Counted from the stretch's first letter, positions 44,515 to 54,646 are shown. The stretch: 64,000 bases of DNA from Pseudomonas sp. GD03919 (GCF_029814935.1 NZ_CP104582.1:2294001-2358000), one strand, 5' to 3'. Translations and numbers: made by a program. The notes: generated from the sequence alone by a model not told the origin.

Positions 44515-45402
44515 ATGGGCAAGGGGCTGGGGGACAAGCTGGTGCTGGCGATATCCTCGCGAGCGCTGTTCGATCTGAGCGAAAGTCACCAGATTTATGA
44601 AAGCGAGGGTGTGGAAGCCTATCGCCGCTACCAGATCGAGCATGAGGACGAAGTGCTGATGCCGGGCGACGCCTTCCCGCTGGTGGAGAAGCTGCTTGGC
44701 TTGAACGCACGACTCAGTGAGCAGCGCGTGGAAGTCATTCTGGTGTCGCGCAACAGCGCCGATACCGGGCTGCGTGCGTTCAACTCGATCCAGCACTACG
44801 GTCTCGGCATTTCCCGCGCCGCCTTCGTCGGCGGTCGTAGCCCTGATCCGTATTTGGCGGCTTTCGGCTGCCATCTGTTTCTGTCTACCCATGCCGATGA
44901 TGTGCGCAACGCACTGAAGGCCGGTTTCGGTGCGGCTACCTTGCTGTCAGGTGGCGCCCGTCGGGCCACTAGCAACGAGTTGCGCATCGCCTTCGATGGC
45001 GATGCCGTGCTGTTTTCCGACGACTCCGAGCGCGTCTACCAGCGTGGTGGCCTCAACGCGTTTCAGGATCATGAGCGTGAATCCGCTCGACAGGCCCTGC
45101 CTGGCGGGCCTTTCAAGCCGTTTCTCGCCGCGTTGCATGCGCTGCAGCAGGAGTTTCCCGAAGCCGAATGCCCGATTCGCACCGCGCTGGTGACCGCGCG
45201 TTCGGCGCCTGCGCACGAGCGAGTGATTCGCACCTTGCGTGAGTGGAACATTCGCCTGGATGAGTCCTTCTTCCTCGGTGGCCTGGACAAATCGGCCGTT
45301 CTCGAAGCCTTTGCCGCCGATGTGTTCTTCGATGACCAGACCGGGCATTGCGAGAGCGCGCGTCAGGTGGTGGCCACAGGTCATGTTCCGCATATGGCGT
45401 GA
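44515..45402 (+). CDS. Cytosolic 5'-nucleotidase family protein
   Basis: 295 residues of the 5'-nucleotidase family related to eukaryotic NT5C1A/B. Characteristic segments: ISSRALFDLSESHQIYESEGVEAYRRYQ, VEVILVSRNSADTGLRAFNSI, AFDGDAVLFSDDSERVYQ (HAD-type DGD nucleophile region), GPFKPFLAALH, and LGGLDKSAVLEAFAADVFFDDQ. It removes phosphate from nucleoside monophosphates. It follows the PanE-like gene after 2 bp, so probably one operon with it and the thioredoxin-like gene. Confidence 0.88.
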   Translation: MGKGLGDKLVLAISSRALFDLSESHQIYESEGVEAYRRYQIEHEDEVLMPGDAFPLVEKLLGLNARLSEQRVEVILVSRNSADTGLRAFNSIQHYGLGISRAAFVGGRSPDPYLAAFGCHLFLSTHADDVRNALKAGFGAATLLSGGARRATSNELRIAFDGDAVLFSDDSERVYQRGGLNAFQDHERESARQALPGGPFKPFLAALHALQQEFPEAECPIRTALVTARSAPAHERVIRTLREWNIRLDESFFLGGLDKSAVLEAFAADVFFDDQTGHCESARQVVATGHVPHMA

Positions 45403-45541
45403 GTAACGAGCTGCTGCCCTGACCCCAGGGCACGCAGGCGCCTGCATATAGCCATTCGTCCTAAATAACGCTGCCGATCTTGCATTGCCTGATGCGCTGC
45501 TAAGCTCAATAAGGGCCTGCGCCAGCAGTCAAGGAGGCCGC

Positions 45542-46042
45542 GTGATCCGCTCGATACTCTATGCCACCGATCTGGGGCTTTATGCTTCCTATGTGCTGCA
45601 GCATGCCCTGGCGCTGAGCCGCAGCTTCAAGGCCGAACTGTACGTGGTGCATGCCGTGGAGCCTATGGGGTTGTTTGCCGAGTCCGTCCTGCAGACCTAC
45701 CTGGACGAAGGCACCCTCGGCGAGTTGCGCCGTAATGGACTTGGCACTGTCATGAGCAGTATCGAGCAGCGTGTGCTCGAAGGGTTCCGTGACGAGCTGG
45801 GGGAGGGCCAGCAGGATCTGCAACTGATTCGAGCCGTGCGCGTACTGCAGGGCGACCCGCCTGCGGTGATTCTCGAGGAGGCCCAGAAACTTGGGGTAGA
45901 TCTACTGGTCGTAGGCAGTCACAGCCACGGCACGGATCTGACCGTACCGCTGGGGCGTACGTCCGCACGGATCGTGCAGCTATCAGAAGTGCCGGTGTAT
46001 CTGGTGCCCATGCTGCAGCATCGGGGGCGGGGAGAATTGTAA
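45542..46042 (+). CDS. Universal stress protein (UspA family)
   Basis: 166 residues from GTG 45542, chosen because AAGGAGG lies 5 bases upstream; the fold starts at once with IRSILYATDLGLYA. The ATP-binding motif is visible near the end as VVGSHSHGTDLTVPLGRTSARIVQLSEVPVYLV, matching G-x2-G-x9-G-S/T with modest change. A stand-alone stress gene upstream of cysB. Confidence 0.88.
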   Translation: MIRSILYATDLGLYASYVLQHALALSRSFKAELYVVHAVEPMGLFAESVLQTYLDEGTLGELRRNGLGTVMSSIEQRVLEGFRDELGEGQQDLQLIRAVRVLQGDPPAVILEEAQKLGVDLLVVGSHSHGTDLTVPLGRTSARIVQLSEVPVYLVPMLQHRGRGEL

Positions 46043-46134
46043 GTTTAAATAATAAAATGTGCGGATATAAAGATTAGACCAATAATATGGTTATATATGG
46101 CGTTGGCAGCTCTTGGCCCACCTTACTGCTCTGA

Positions 46135-47118
<984 letters not shown>

Positions 47119-47190
47119 CACCGCAGGTGTCACGAAAAATGGCGCCTATAAGGCTAATACCAGTCAGTTAAGCGTCGCCGCTGCGAATAC

Positions 47191-47263
47191 GTAGGAGCGG
47201 CGCCCCGCCGCGAACCAGGGCGATGCGCAATTGAAAAGCTTCGCCCCGAGGCGGGGCTCCTAC
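47191..47263. repeat. Intergenic palindrome, GTAGGAGC family
   Basis: Arms GTAGGAGCGGCGCCCCGCC and GAGGCGGGGCTCCTAC, with imperfect pairing in the middle. It lies between convergent cysB and the cysH-like gene. Confidence 0.75.
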
Positions 47264-47334
47264 GAAAGGCCGCTTTGGCAATCTTATCTGATCGACATTA
47301 GCCTATAAGGCGCCATTTTGGTTTTGTACGCAGA

Positions 47335-47955
47335 TCAGTGGTTCAGGTGCAGGCCGCATTCGCGATTGTCTTCGCCCTTGGTCGGATCGAAGTAATCGAA
47401 CTCGTTCGGCAGGTCGTGGGCGACCAGGTACTGATACAGATCCTTGGATGTCCAGTGCAGCAGTGGTGCGACCTTGATCAGGCCGTCCGGGTTGATGCTG
47501 ATAGGGGCCATCTGCGCGCGCACGGCGGTGTCGGTGGCACGCAGGGCGGTGAACCAGACGCTGGGTGCGGTCTCGCGCAGGGCGCGGGCGAAGGGCTCGA
47601 GCTTGACCTCTTCGGTGAACGCGGCGTGGCGCGGATCGTCCAGACCGGGCACCGGGCCGTCGATGGCCTCGCGGTGCGCGCGTGAACGCTTGGGCAGGTA
47701 GATGATCAGGTTGAGGCCCAGCTTGCGGGTTACCTCGTCGGCGAAGCGATAGGTGGCTTCGGTGTTGTAGCCGCTGTCCATCCAGACCACCGGGATATCC
47801 GGTTTGACCTGGCTGACCATGTGCAGGATCACCGCTTCGAAAGGGCGGAAGTTGGTGGTACAGATGGCGGGTTTGCCCAGCCCTATGGCCCACTGCACCA
47901 GCTTTTCAGGCTGGTTGCCGAGTTCGGCGTTGAGCGCGTCCAGGTCGAGTTCCAT
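47335..47955 (-). CDS. CysH-like phosphoadenosine phosphosulfate reductase family protein
   Basis: 206 residues of the PAPS/APS reductase superfamily: VVWMDSGYNTEATYRFAD (substrate P-loop region VFSLDTG in classical CysH is altered) and the C-terminal catalytic motif ECGLH. The cysteine pairs (CC and CxxC) that bind the 4Fe-4S cluster in pseudomonad APS reductase are absent, and the chain is about 40-60 residues shorter than a typical pseudomonad CysH. The position between cysB and thrH is that of cysH. It may use PAPS with thioredoxin, or have another role; the assignment to sulfate reduction is likely but not proven. Confidence 0.75.
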   Translation of the reverse strand: MELDLDALNAELGNQPEKLVQWAIGLGKPAICTTNFRPFEAVILHMVSQVKPDIPVVWMDSGYNTEATYRFADEVTRKLGLNLIIYLPKRSRAHREAIDGPVPGLDDPRHAAFTEEVKLEPFARALRETAPSVWFTALRATDTAVRAQMAPISINPDGLIKVAPLLHWTSKDLYQYLVAHDLPNEFDYFDPTKGEDNRECGLHLNH

Positions 47956-48129
47956 GGTGAGGATTCCAGATCGTGTGCGTGAAGGTGCGATGGTAGCAAA
48001 GGCCGGTTATGCAGCTAAATAACTAGCTGGATGGTAGAGCTTCAGTATGGTTATAAGCAGTCGCATTGCGCCCACCAGGCTCAGCGGCTAGAGTGCCGAC
48101 TCCTTTTTGGCTCAACCGAGGAGTGGCCT

Positions 48130-48747
48130 GTGGAAATCGCGTGTCTCGACCTGGAAGGCGTACTGGTCCCGGAAATCTGGATCGCCTTTGCGGAAAAAAC
48201 CGGTATCGAGTCGCTCAAGGCGACCACCCGCGACATCCCCGATTATGACGTGCTGATGCAGCAACGCCTGCGCATTCTCGATGAGCACGGCCTGAAGTTG
48301 AAGGACATTCAGGACGTGATCGCTACCCTGAAGCCGCTCGATGGCGCAGTGGAGTTCGTCGACTGGCTGCGTGAACGTTTTCAGGTGGTGATTCTCTCCG
48401 ACACCTTCTACGAGTTCTCCCAGCCGCTGATGCGTCAGCTCGGTTTCCCGACTCTCCTGTGCCACCGCCTGATCACCGACGAGAACGATCGTGTGGTCAG
48501 CTACCAGCTGCGCCAGAAGGATCCCAAGCGTCAGTCGGTCATCGCCTTTAAGAGTCTGTACTACCGCGTTATCGCGGCCGGTGACTCGTACAACGACACC
48601 ACCATGCTCAGCGAAGCCCATGCCGGCATCCTGTTCCATGCGCCGGAAAACGTGATTCGCGAGTTTCCGCAATTCCCGGCGGTGCACACTTATGAAGACC
48701 TCAAGGGCGAGTTCCTCAAGGCGTCGGACCGCAAGCTGAGTCTGTAG
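48130..48747 (+). CDS. thrH: ThrH phosphoserine phosphatase / homoserine kinase
   Basis: 205 residues from GTG 48130 with GAGGAG upstream, the exact length known for ThrH. HAD-fold motifs: I, ACLDLEGVLVPEIW with DxE instead of DxD; II, ILSDTFYEFS; III, RQSVIAFK; IV, AAGDSYNDTTML. The characterised Pseudomonas protein dephosphorylates phosphoserine and can pass the phosphate to homoserine. It is separated from pabB here by a three-gene oxygenase module. Confidence 0.93.
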   Translation: MEIACLDLEGVLVPEIWIAFAEKTGIESLKATTRDIPDYDVLMQQRLRILDEHGLKLKDIQDVIATLKPLDGAVEFVDWLRERFQVVILSDTFYEFSQPLMRQLGFPTLLCHRLITDENDRVVSYQLRQKDPKRQSVIAFKSLYYRVIAAGDSYNDTTMLSEAHAGILFHAPENVIREFPQFPAVHTYEDLKGEFLKASDRKLSL

Positions 48748-48817
48748 GAGCGAACGGGCGGTGTTCCGCTTTATTCGCGATTTCATCGCGAATTTCGCGG
48801 ATAAATCCGCTCCTACA
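48743..48817. repeat. Palindrome at left edge of the hydroxylase module
   Basis: Arms TGTAGGAGC and GCTCCTACA with inner TTCGCGA-TTTCA-TCGCGAA hairpin. It starts at the thrH stop and overlaps the araC-type gene's stop. It begins with the same GTCTGTAGGAGCGA as the repeat at 52207 on the module's other side. Confidence 0.8.
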
Positions 48818-49823
48818 GCGCCTGCTGTTCGGCGCGATAGGCCGAGGGCGACTGGCGCTGCCAACGCTTGAAGGCGCGGCGGAAGTTGGCCAGGTCGGTG
48901 TAGCCCAGGCTGTAGGCGATCTCTTCCACCGTCATGCGCCCGGCCTTGAGATGCTCCTGGGCCAGGGTGTGGCGCACCTCCTCGAGCAGGCTCTTGAACG
49001 AGGTGCCTTCGGCCTGCAGGCGGCGGTGCAGGGTGCGCGGGGTCAGGTGGAAGAGGCGGGCGGTAAGGCTGAGCGAGGGAAAGCCACCCTGTTTTTCCAG
49101 CAGCACCCGGCGTACCCGGCTGCTCATGGACTGCTCGGCGGTGAGCTTGGCCAGTTCGCGCTGGAGTATCTGTTCGGTATCACGAAAGCTGGCGGCGTCG
49201 GCGGTCTTCAGCGGCTGGTCGATGCTCTGCGCGGGCAGGACGAAGCCGCTCCAGTCGGCGTCGTAGCGCACCTCGCAGCGGCACAGCTGATGGGCCAGTC
49301 CGGCGTAGGCGGGCCTGGCGAAGGCGAAGCTGACCCGCTCCAGCGGGCAACTGCCCAGGGTCATGAAGTCCAGCACGTTCTTGATCGCCAGGATCACCGC
49401 CTCCAGCACCGGCCGGGCGATGCCGCCCAGCGGCGCCGCCTCGGCGAAGACCAGGCGCGCCTCCCCCTCCGTCTCCACCAGGCGGATGCTCACCAGGCTG
49501 GTGCGCAGGGCGATGTAGCGCTCGATCAGCTGGGCGGCCTGGCGCAGGGTGGTGCTGTTCATCGCCGCATAGCCCAGCAGGCCGTGGGTATTGACCACCA
49601 GGCGCTCGCCCACCAGCAGGCCGAAGGCCGGCTCGTCGGTACGCGCCATGGCGTCCTCGATCAAGCGCTCGAAGGTGGCCAGCGACAGGTGCAGGTCGCT
49701 GTCGCCCAGTCGCGCCTCGTGCAGTTGCGCCCGCGCCAGCCAGCCCGGCACGTCGGCGCCCATGTCGCCGACCAGGCCGACGATCTGCCGCAGGTACTGC
49801 GCGGGTAGGGTGAAGCTCTGCAT
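48813..49823 (-). CDS. AraC-family regulator with arabinose-binding-like N-domain
   Basis: 336 residues. An N-terminal effector domain of the type found in OruR/AlkS-unrelated AraC regulators (GLLVGERLVVNTHGLLGYAAMNSTTLRQA) is followed by the C-terminal double HTH (LFHLTPRTLHRRLQAEGTSFKSLLEEVR and IAYSLGYTDLANFRRAFKRWQRQSPSAYR). It is divergent from the ferredoxin reductase and membrane hydroxylase genes, so is their likely regulator. Confidence 0.88.
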   Translation of the reverse strand: MQSFTLPAQYLRQIVGLVGDMGADVPGWLARAQLHEARLGDSDLHLSLATFERLIEDAMARTDEPAFGLLVGERLVVNTHGLLGYAAMNSTTLRQAAQLIERYIALRTSLVSIRLVETEGEARLVFAEAAPLGGIARPVLEAVILAIKNVLDFMTLGSCPLERVSFAFARPAYAGLAHQLCRCEVRYDADWSGFVLPAQSIDQPLKTADAASFRDTEQILQRELAKLTAEQSMSSRVRRVLLEKQGGFPSLSLTARLFHLTPRTLHRRLQAEGTSFKSLLEEVRHTLAQEHLKAGRMTVEEIAYSLGYTDLANFRRAFKRWQRQSPSAYRAEQQAL

Positions 49824-49973
49824 CGCGGCTCCTGTGCTGGAAGCGAATCACTGCGGCGAACAATGTCAATAAATGACCCATCGATGTCAACCCCGAACCT
49901 CACGCCCGCGCCGCGCCGCGCTTAACCTGAAAACGCCTGACACCTCATTCGCACAACTACAACAGGAGGTCGC

Positions 49974-51008
49974 ATGTTTTCACTGTTCGCCAGGCGGCGC
50001 CCGAGCACGGCCAGCATCAATGGCCGGACGATCGGCGTCGAGCCCAAGGAGACCCTGCTGCAGGCCGCCCTGCGCCAGGGCCTGGATTTCCCCCACAGTT
50101 GCCGCGTGGGCGGCTGCGCCAGCTGCAAGTGCCGGCTGCTGGAGGGGCAGGTCAGGGAGCTGACCGAAACCGGCTACATCCTCTCCGACGAGGAGCTGGA
50201 CCAGGGCTATATCCTCGCCTGCCAGAGCGTGCCGAAAAGCGACGTGCGCATCGCCGTGGACATGAGCGTTCAGCAGGCCCGGCGCCGCGTCGAGGGGCGC
50301 GTGGTGGCGCAGGAGCGCCTGACCCACGACATCACTCGCCTGCTGCTGCAGCTCGACGCCAGCCTGCCGTACAAGTCGGGCCAGTACGCCAACCTCGCTA
50401 TCGAGGCGCTGCCCGGCGTGGTGCGCAGCTACTCCTTCGCCAGCCCGCCGCAGGCCGATGCCAAGGTCAGCTTCTTCGTGCGCCGGGTGGCGGACGGGCG
50501 GTTCTCCAGCTTTGTCCATGAACACAACCTGCTCGGTGAGCGCGTCAGCCTGGAAGGGCCGCTGGGCGATTTCTGGCTGCGCCAGGGCGCTGCGCCGCTG
50601 TTGCTGATCGCCGGCGGCAGCGGCCTGGCGCCGATCCTGGCGTTGCTGCAGGAGGCCCTGGCCAGCGGCGTGACGCGCTCGCTGACCCTGCTGTTCGGCG
50701 CACGCGAGGAGCGCGACCTCTACGCCCTGGAGGAAATCAGCGCCATCGCCGCGCAGTGGCGCGGCCCCTTCCGCTTTCTCCCGGTGCTCTCGGCGTTGCC
50801 CGCCGATGCGCCCTGGCAGGGCGCGCGCGGGCTGGTCACCGAGCATCTGGCGCAGGTGCTGGAGCCCGGCGCCCACGCCTATCTGTGCGGCCCGCCGGCG
50901 ATGATCGACGCCGCCGTGGCGCAGCTGGTGCGCCACGGCGTGGCCCGCGCGCACATCCATGCCGACCGTTTCACCACGCAGCAGGACACCCTGGCGGCTT
51001 CGGCCTGA
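49974..51008 (+). CDS. Ferredoxin-NAD(P)H reductase component of a monooxygenase
   Basis: 344 residues: an N-terminal plant-type 2Fe-2S domain (CRVGGCASCKC with a distant fourth Cys in ILACQS), an FAD-binding barrel (RSYSFASPP) and an NAD domain (IAGGSGLAPILALLQE, YLCGPPAMIDAAV). This is the one-protein reductase layout of XylA-like or BenC-like systems. It passes electrons to the diiron membrane oxygenase encoded 39 bp downstream. AGGAGG precedes ATG 49974. Confidence 0.92.
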   Translation: MFSLFARRRPSTASINGRTIGVEPKETLLQAALRQGLDFPHSCRVGGCASCKCRLLEGQVRELTETGYILSDEELDQGYILACQSVPKSDVRIAVDMSVQQARRRVEGRVVAQERLTHDITRLLLQLDASLPYKSGQYANLAIEALPGVVRSYSFASPPQADAKVSFFVRRVADGRFSSFVHEHNLLGERVSLEGPLGDFWLRQGAAPLLLIAGGSGLAPILALLQEALASGVTRSLTLLFGAREERDLYALEEISAIAAQWRGPFRFLPVLSALPADAPWQGARGLVTEHLAQVLEPGAHAYLCGPPAMIDAAVAQLVRHGVARAHIHADRFTTQQDTLAASA

Positions 51009-51047
51009 GAGCCGCCAGACCCGTTACCCATAACAAGAGAAACCGCC

Positions 51048-52211
51048 ATGAATATCCTGCATTACCTGAAGTACTTCCTGTTCCATGCCATCGGCCTGTT
51101 CGCCGTGCTGGCGCTGCTCGCCGGCGGCGCCTACACCACCGGCGGCCTGCTGACGGTGCTGGCGATCTACCTGCTGGGCGATGCCGTCTGCGGCGACGAC
51201 ACCTCGACCCCGCGCTTCAAGCATCCGTGGATTCTCACCGTGCAACTGTGGCTGGCCCTGCCGCTGCTGGCGTTGATCGTGTTCACCGCGGTATGGACGG
51301 TGAGCGGCGGCGACCCCTTGGGCTTCGGCGCCTGGGCCAGCGCGCTGAGCGGCTACGACGTGCTCGCCGCGCGCGAGGCGACCGCCTTCGGCCACCACGT
51401 CGCGGCGGTGATCCTCACCGGCCTGATGATCGGCATGATCGGCACCATCACCGCCCACGAGCTGACCCACCGCACCTGGGACCCGGTGTCCATGCTGATC
51501 GGCCGCTGGCTGCTGGCCTTCAGCTTCGACACCAGCTTCGCCATCGAGCACGTCTACGGCCACCACCGCTACGTTTCCACCCGCGAGGACCCGGCCACCG
51601 CGCCGCGCGGGCGCAACGTCTACTTCCATATCCTCGCCTCCACCCTCAAGGGCAACCTCAGCGCCTGGCAGATCGAGAAGAAGCGCCTGCAGCGCAAGGG
51701 CCATGCCCTGTTCGGCTGGCGCAACGCGCTGCTGCGCGGCCACCTGATGAGCGCGCTGCTGGTGCTGGCCGCCTGGGCCATGGGCGGGGTGGTGGCGGCG
51801 CTGTTCTTCGTCGCCTGCGCGCTGTGGGGCAAGGCCTTGCTGGAGATCGTCAACTACATGGAGCACTACGGCATGGTGCGCAACCCGGCCACGCCGGTGC
51901 AGCCGCGCCACTCGTGGAACAGCAACCGGCGCATCAGCTCCTGGACCATGTTCAACCTGACCCGCCACTCCCACCACCACGCCCAGGGCGAAGTGCCCTA
52001 CCAGGACCTGCAACCCTTCGCCGAGGCGCCGATGATGATCGGCGGCTACCTGACCACCATCATCGTGGCGATGATCCCGCCGCTGTGGCACCGCCTGATG
52101 ACGCCCAAGGTGCTGGCCTGGGACCGCGACTACGCCACGGCGGAGGAGCGCGAGCTGGCCGCCCAGGCCAACGCGCGCAGCGGCATCGCCGCGCTGCAGC
52201 GGAGTCTGTAG
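51048..52211 (+). CDS. AlkB/XylM-type membrane-bound diiron hydroxylase
   Basis: 387-residue integral-membrane fatty-acid-desaturase-like monooxygenase with six hydrophobic segments and the histidine clusters HELTHR (HxxxH), EHVYGHH (HxxxHH), LTRHSHHH (HxxHH) and NYMEHYG. This set is that of alkane and xylene hydroxylases. Pairing with a fused ferredoxin-reductase rather than rubredoxin points toward XylM-like (aromatic methyl) or medium-chain terpene/alkane substrates; which is unknown. The stop lies in the right flanking palindrome. Confidence 0.9.
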   Translation: MNILHYLKYFLFHAIGLFAVLALLAGGAYTTGGLLTVLAIYLLGDAVCGDDTSTPRFKHPWILTVQLWLALPLLALIVFTAVWTVSGGDPLGFGAWASALSGYDVLAAREATAFGHHVAAVILTGLMIGMIGTITAHELTHRTWDPVSMLIGRWLLAFSFDTSFAIEHVYGHHRYVSTREDPATAPRGRNVYFHILASTLKGNLSAWQIEKKRLQRKGHALFGWRNALLRGHLMSALLVLAAWAMGGVVAALFFVACALWGKALLEIVNYMEHYGMVRNPATPVQPRHSWNSNRRISSWTMFNLTRHSHHHAQGEVPYQDLQPFAEAPMMIGGYLTTIIVAMIPPLWHRLMTPKVLAWDRDYATAEERELAAQANARSGIAALQRSL

Positions 52212-52273
52212 GAGCGAGCTCTGCTCGCGAATATCGGTGCCGCAAAAGCTTCGCTCGCGACGCTCGCTCCCAC
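52207..52273. repeat. Palindrome at right edge of the hydroxylase module
   Basis: TGTAGGAGCGAGC at the hydroxylase stop and GCTCGCTCCCAC at 52262-52273, with inner TGCTCGCGA / TCGCGA pairing. It fills the gap to convergent pabB. Confidence 0.75.
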
Positions 52274-52278
52274 GGGGC

Positions 52279-53628
52279 TCAGCGGCCCAGGCGTTCCAGG
52301 GTGTCGAGCAGCACCTTGACCTTGGTGATCGACTCCTGATACTCGGCCTGCCAGCTGGAGTCGGCGACGATGCCGCCGCCGCCCCAGCAACTGACCTTGC
52401 CGTCCTTGACCAGCAGGCTGCGAATGGCGATGGAGCTGTCCATCTCACCGCGTACGTCGAGATACAGCAAGGAGCCGCAATAGAGCCCGCGCCGTGCCGG
52501 CTCCAGCTCATCGATGATCTGCATGGCGCGGATCTTCGGTGCGCCGGTGATGGAGCCACCAGGGAAACTGCAGGCGATCAGGTCCAGCGCATCCTTGCCG
52601 GGCGCCAGCTCGGCGGTGACGCAACTGACCAGATGATGCACGTTGGGATAGCTCTCCAGGGCGAACAGCTCCGGTACTTTCACCGAACCGATGCGGCAGC
52701 TGCGGCCCAGATCGTTGCGCAGCAGATCGACGATCATCAGGTTCTCGGCGCGGTCTTTGCTGCTCGCCAACAGCTCCTGCGCCTGCGCTTGATCATCGTC
52801 GGTGTCATCGCCGCGGCGCCGAGTGCCCTTGATCGGACGGGTTTCCACCTGACCGCTGCTGACCTTGAGAAAGCGTTCGGGCGACAGGCTGAGAATGGCG
52901 TCGCCATCGCCCAGGCTCTGAAAACCCGAGAAAGGCGTGGGGCAGGCCTGGCGCAGTGCGAGGTAAGCCGCCCAGGGATCACCCGTGCAGGGCGCCTGGA
53001 AGCGCTGGGCGAAATTCACCTGATAGCAATCGCCAGCGAGGATGTAGCCCTGGATGCGCTCGATCGCCTGGCGATAACGGTGCTCGTCGATAGCGGCCTG
53101 GAACGGCTGAGTCAGTCGGAAGGGCGCGAGTTCCTCGTCATGCGCTGCTTCGAACAGCATCCGCAGGCGCCGGCGCTCTGCCTCCGGCAGCGCCGGGTGA
53201 AACAGCAGGGTGCTGGTACCCAACTGGTGATCGCTGATCAGTGCCCAGGCGTAGAGACCGAAACGGGCATCCTCGAGATCGAGATCATCGACGCTCTGTT
53301 CGGGCAGCACTTCCAGGCGGCGGCCGAAGTCATAAGACAGGTAGCCGATCAAACCACCGACGAATGGCAGCTCCTGCTGTGCTGGAGCCTCGGCGGGGCC
53401 GAGGCTCTGCAATGCGCCTCGCAGACGTTGCAGAAAGCCGTTGGCCGATTCGTCGGGCGTGGGCGCCAGTTCTGCCAATGGCCAGGCGCTCATAAGGTCA
53501 TAGCGTCCACGCGTGGCATTCGGTCGTCCGGCATCCAGCAGTACGGCGCCGGGGGCCTGGCGAATGCGCTGGAAGTAGTCGCTGGGGTCGGTGCGGTAAG
53601 CAATAGGGTGCAGAGAGCAGCTGGGCAT
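52279..53628 (-). CDS. pabB: Aminodeoxychorismate synthase component I
   Basis: Makes 4-amino-4-deoxychorismate for folate. I take ATG 53628 (MPSCSLHPIAYRTDPSDYF), giving 449 residues, close to the usual size; an ATG at 53682 is an alternative. Chorismate-utilising motifs: YILAGDCYQVNFAQRF, LSLSPERFL, RPIKGTRRRG, RNDLGR, FPGGSITGAPKIRAM and the C-terminal GGGGIVADS. The context thrH..pabB is the Pseudomonas order apart from the inserted hydroxylase module. Confidence 0.93.
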   Translation of the reverse strand: MPSCSLHPIAYRTDPSDYFQRIRQAPGAVLLDAGRPNATRGRYDLMSAWPLAELAPTPDESANGFLQRLRGALQSLGPAEAPAQQELPFVGGLIGYLSYDFGRRLEVLPEQSVDDLDLEDARFGLYAWALISDHQLGTSTLLFHPALPEAERRRLRMLFEAAHDEELAPFRLTQPFQAAIDEHRYRQAIERIQGYILAGDCYQVNFAQRFQAPCTGDPWAAYLALRQACPTPFSGFQSLGDGDAILSLSPERFLKVSSGQVETRPIKGTRRRGDDTDDDQAQAQELLASSKDRAENLMIVDLLRNDLGRSCRIGSVKVPELFALESYPNVHHLVSCVTAELAPGKDALDLIACSFPGGSITGAPKIRAMQIIDELEPARRGLYCGSLLYLDVRGEMDSSIAIRSLLVKDGKVSCWGGGGIVADSSWQAEYQESITKVKVLLDTLERLGR

Positions 53629-53792
53629 GCGTGGCAGTCGAATGGGTTGAAAGAGCGATTGTAGTCCGCCGCTAATATTCATCCTAGGGCTTCGGCCAGG
53701 TTTGCTCCGGTACGCTCGGCTGATTAGTATGGAGTCGTGCCAGGGTGTTGAACTGCCGTACCAAAACAACAGTGAATGAAGGAATCCAGGCC

Positions 53793-54564
53793 ATGGATGT
53801 AGTGATCGGCCCTGCCGCTGGAAGCCTGCTGCGTTCAAAACTGTCGCCGCCCAGGCATCCGTGGACTATCTGAAAAGGCCCCAGGTGGAAGCCGCGCTTT
53901 CGGCCTACCCCCCCCCCCCACGCCCGCCTCGTGTTGTTTTGCGCGCCTGCTGGTTTTGGACCACCGCGTTGGCGATGCAGGTCGAGCAGCGTCGTCAGGC
54001 CGGCAGCGCTGTTGCGTAGCTATCGCTGGGCGATGCTGATGATGAGCCGGTACGTTTCTTCCAGCAACTGATCGAAGTATTGGGCGTTCACTGCCCGGTC
54101 TGGGTGATTACGCCCTGGGCTACCTGCGCAATACCATGCGGGTGCCGGTCGAGGCCGTGATGGAAAGTCTGCTGGTGAAATGCCTGATCGGCGCCGAGTG
54201 GGAAGAGGCGCGCAGCCTGTTCATCGAGGAAGGCGAAGCCATACGCCAGTTACTGCAGCTGTTGGAATCCGTCGAGCACCAGCCGGCGCTGCAGGCATTC
54301 ATCCGTAGTCTGTTGAGCGCCTGGCCCTGCCAGGAATCGCCGCATGCCATTGCCGTGCTGGAGGAGGGGCTGACCGAGCGCGAGCGTGAGGTGGTCTGTC
54401 TGGCCGCCAAGGGCATGTCCAATGATGAGATCGGCCAGCAATTGGCGCTGGCCCTGGGTACCGTCAAATGGCACCTGCATAACCTGTTTTCCAGGCTGGG
54501 CGTACGCAGCCGTACGCAAGTCGTACTCAAGGGCAAGAGCCTGGGGCTGCTGAGCGAGGCATGA
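53793..54564 (+). pseudogene. Decayed MalT/LAL-type LuxR regulator
   Basis: Pieces of a large ATP-binding LuxR regulator survive in different frames. At 53793 a start MDVVIGPAAGSLLRSKLSPPRHP matches the usual SKLxPPR opening, then stops. Around 54025-54090 LGDADDEPVRFFQQLIEVLG matches the DExD-xP-xRF-x-YL segment of the family. At 54136-54564 a 142-codon frame ends with an intact GerE HTH (LTEREREVVCLAAKGMSNDEIGQQLALALGTVKWHLHNLFSRL). The ~900-residue protein is reduced to ~770 bp by deletions, with a C12 tract at 53908-53919. The last frame might still make a small HTH protein. Confidence 0.82.
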
Positions 54565-54609
54565 GACGGTGGGGTGAGGGGGGCGAGCTGGCGAGGGTGC
54601 ATTGAGCGG

Positions 54610-54637
54610 GTCGTAAGGTGCGGCAGCACCTTACGAC
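54610..54637. terminator. Perfect 12-bp inverted repeat, likely bidirectional terminator
   Basis: GTCGTAAGGTGC-GGCA-GCACCTTACGAC is a flawless 12-bp stem between the convergent LuxR remnant and the ATP-grasp gene. T tracts are weak, so a role as REP-like element is also possible. Confidence 0.6.
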
Positions 54638-54646
54638 GTTCGCTGG

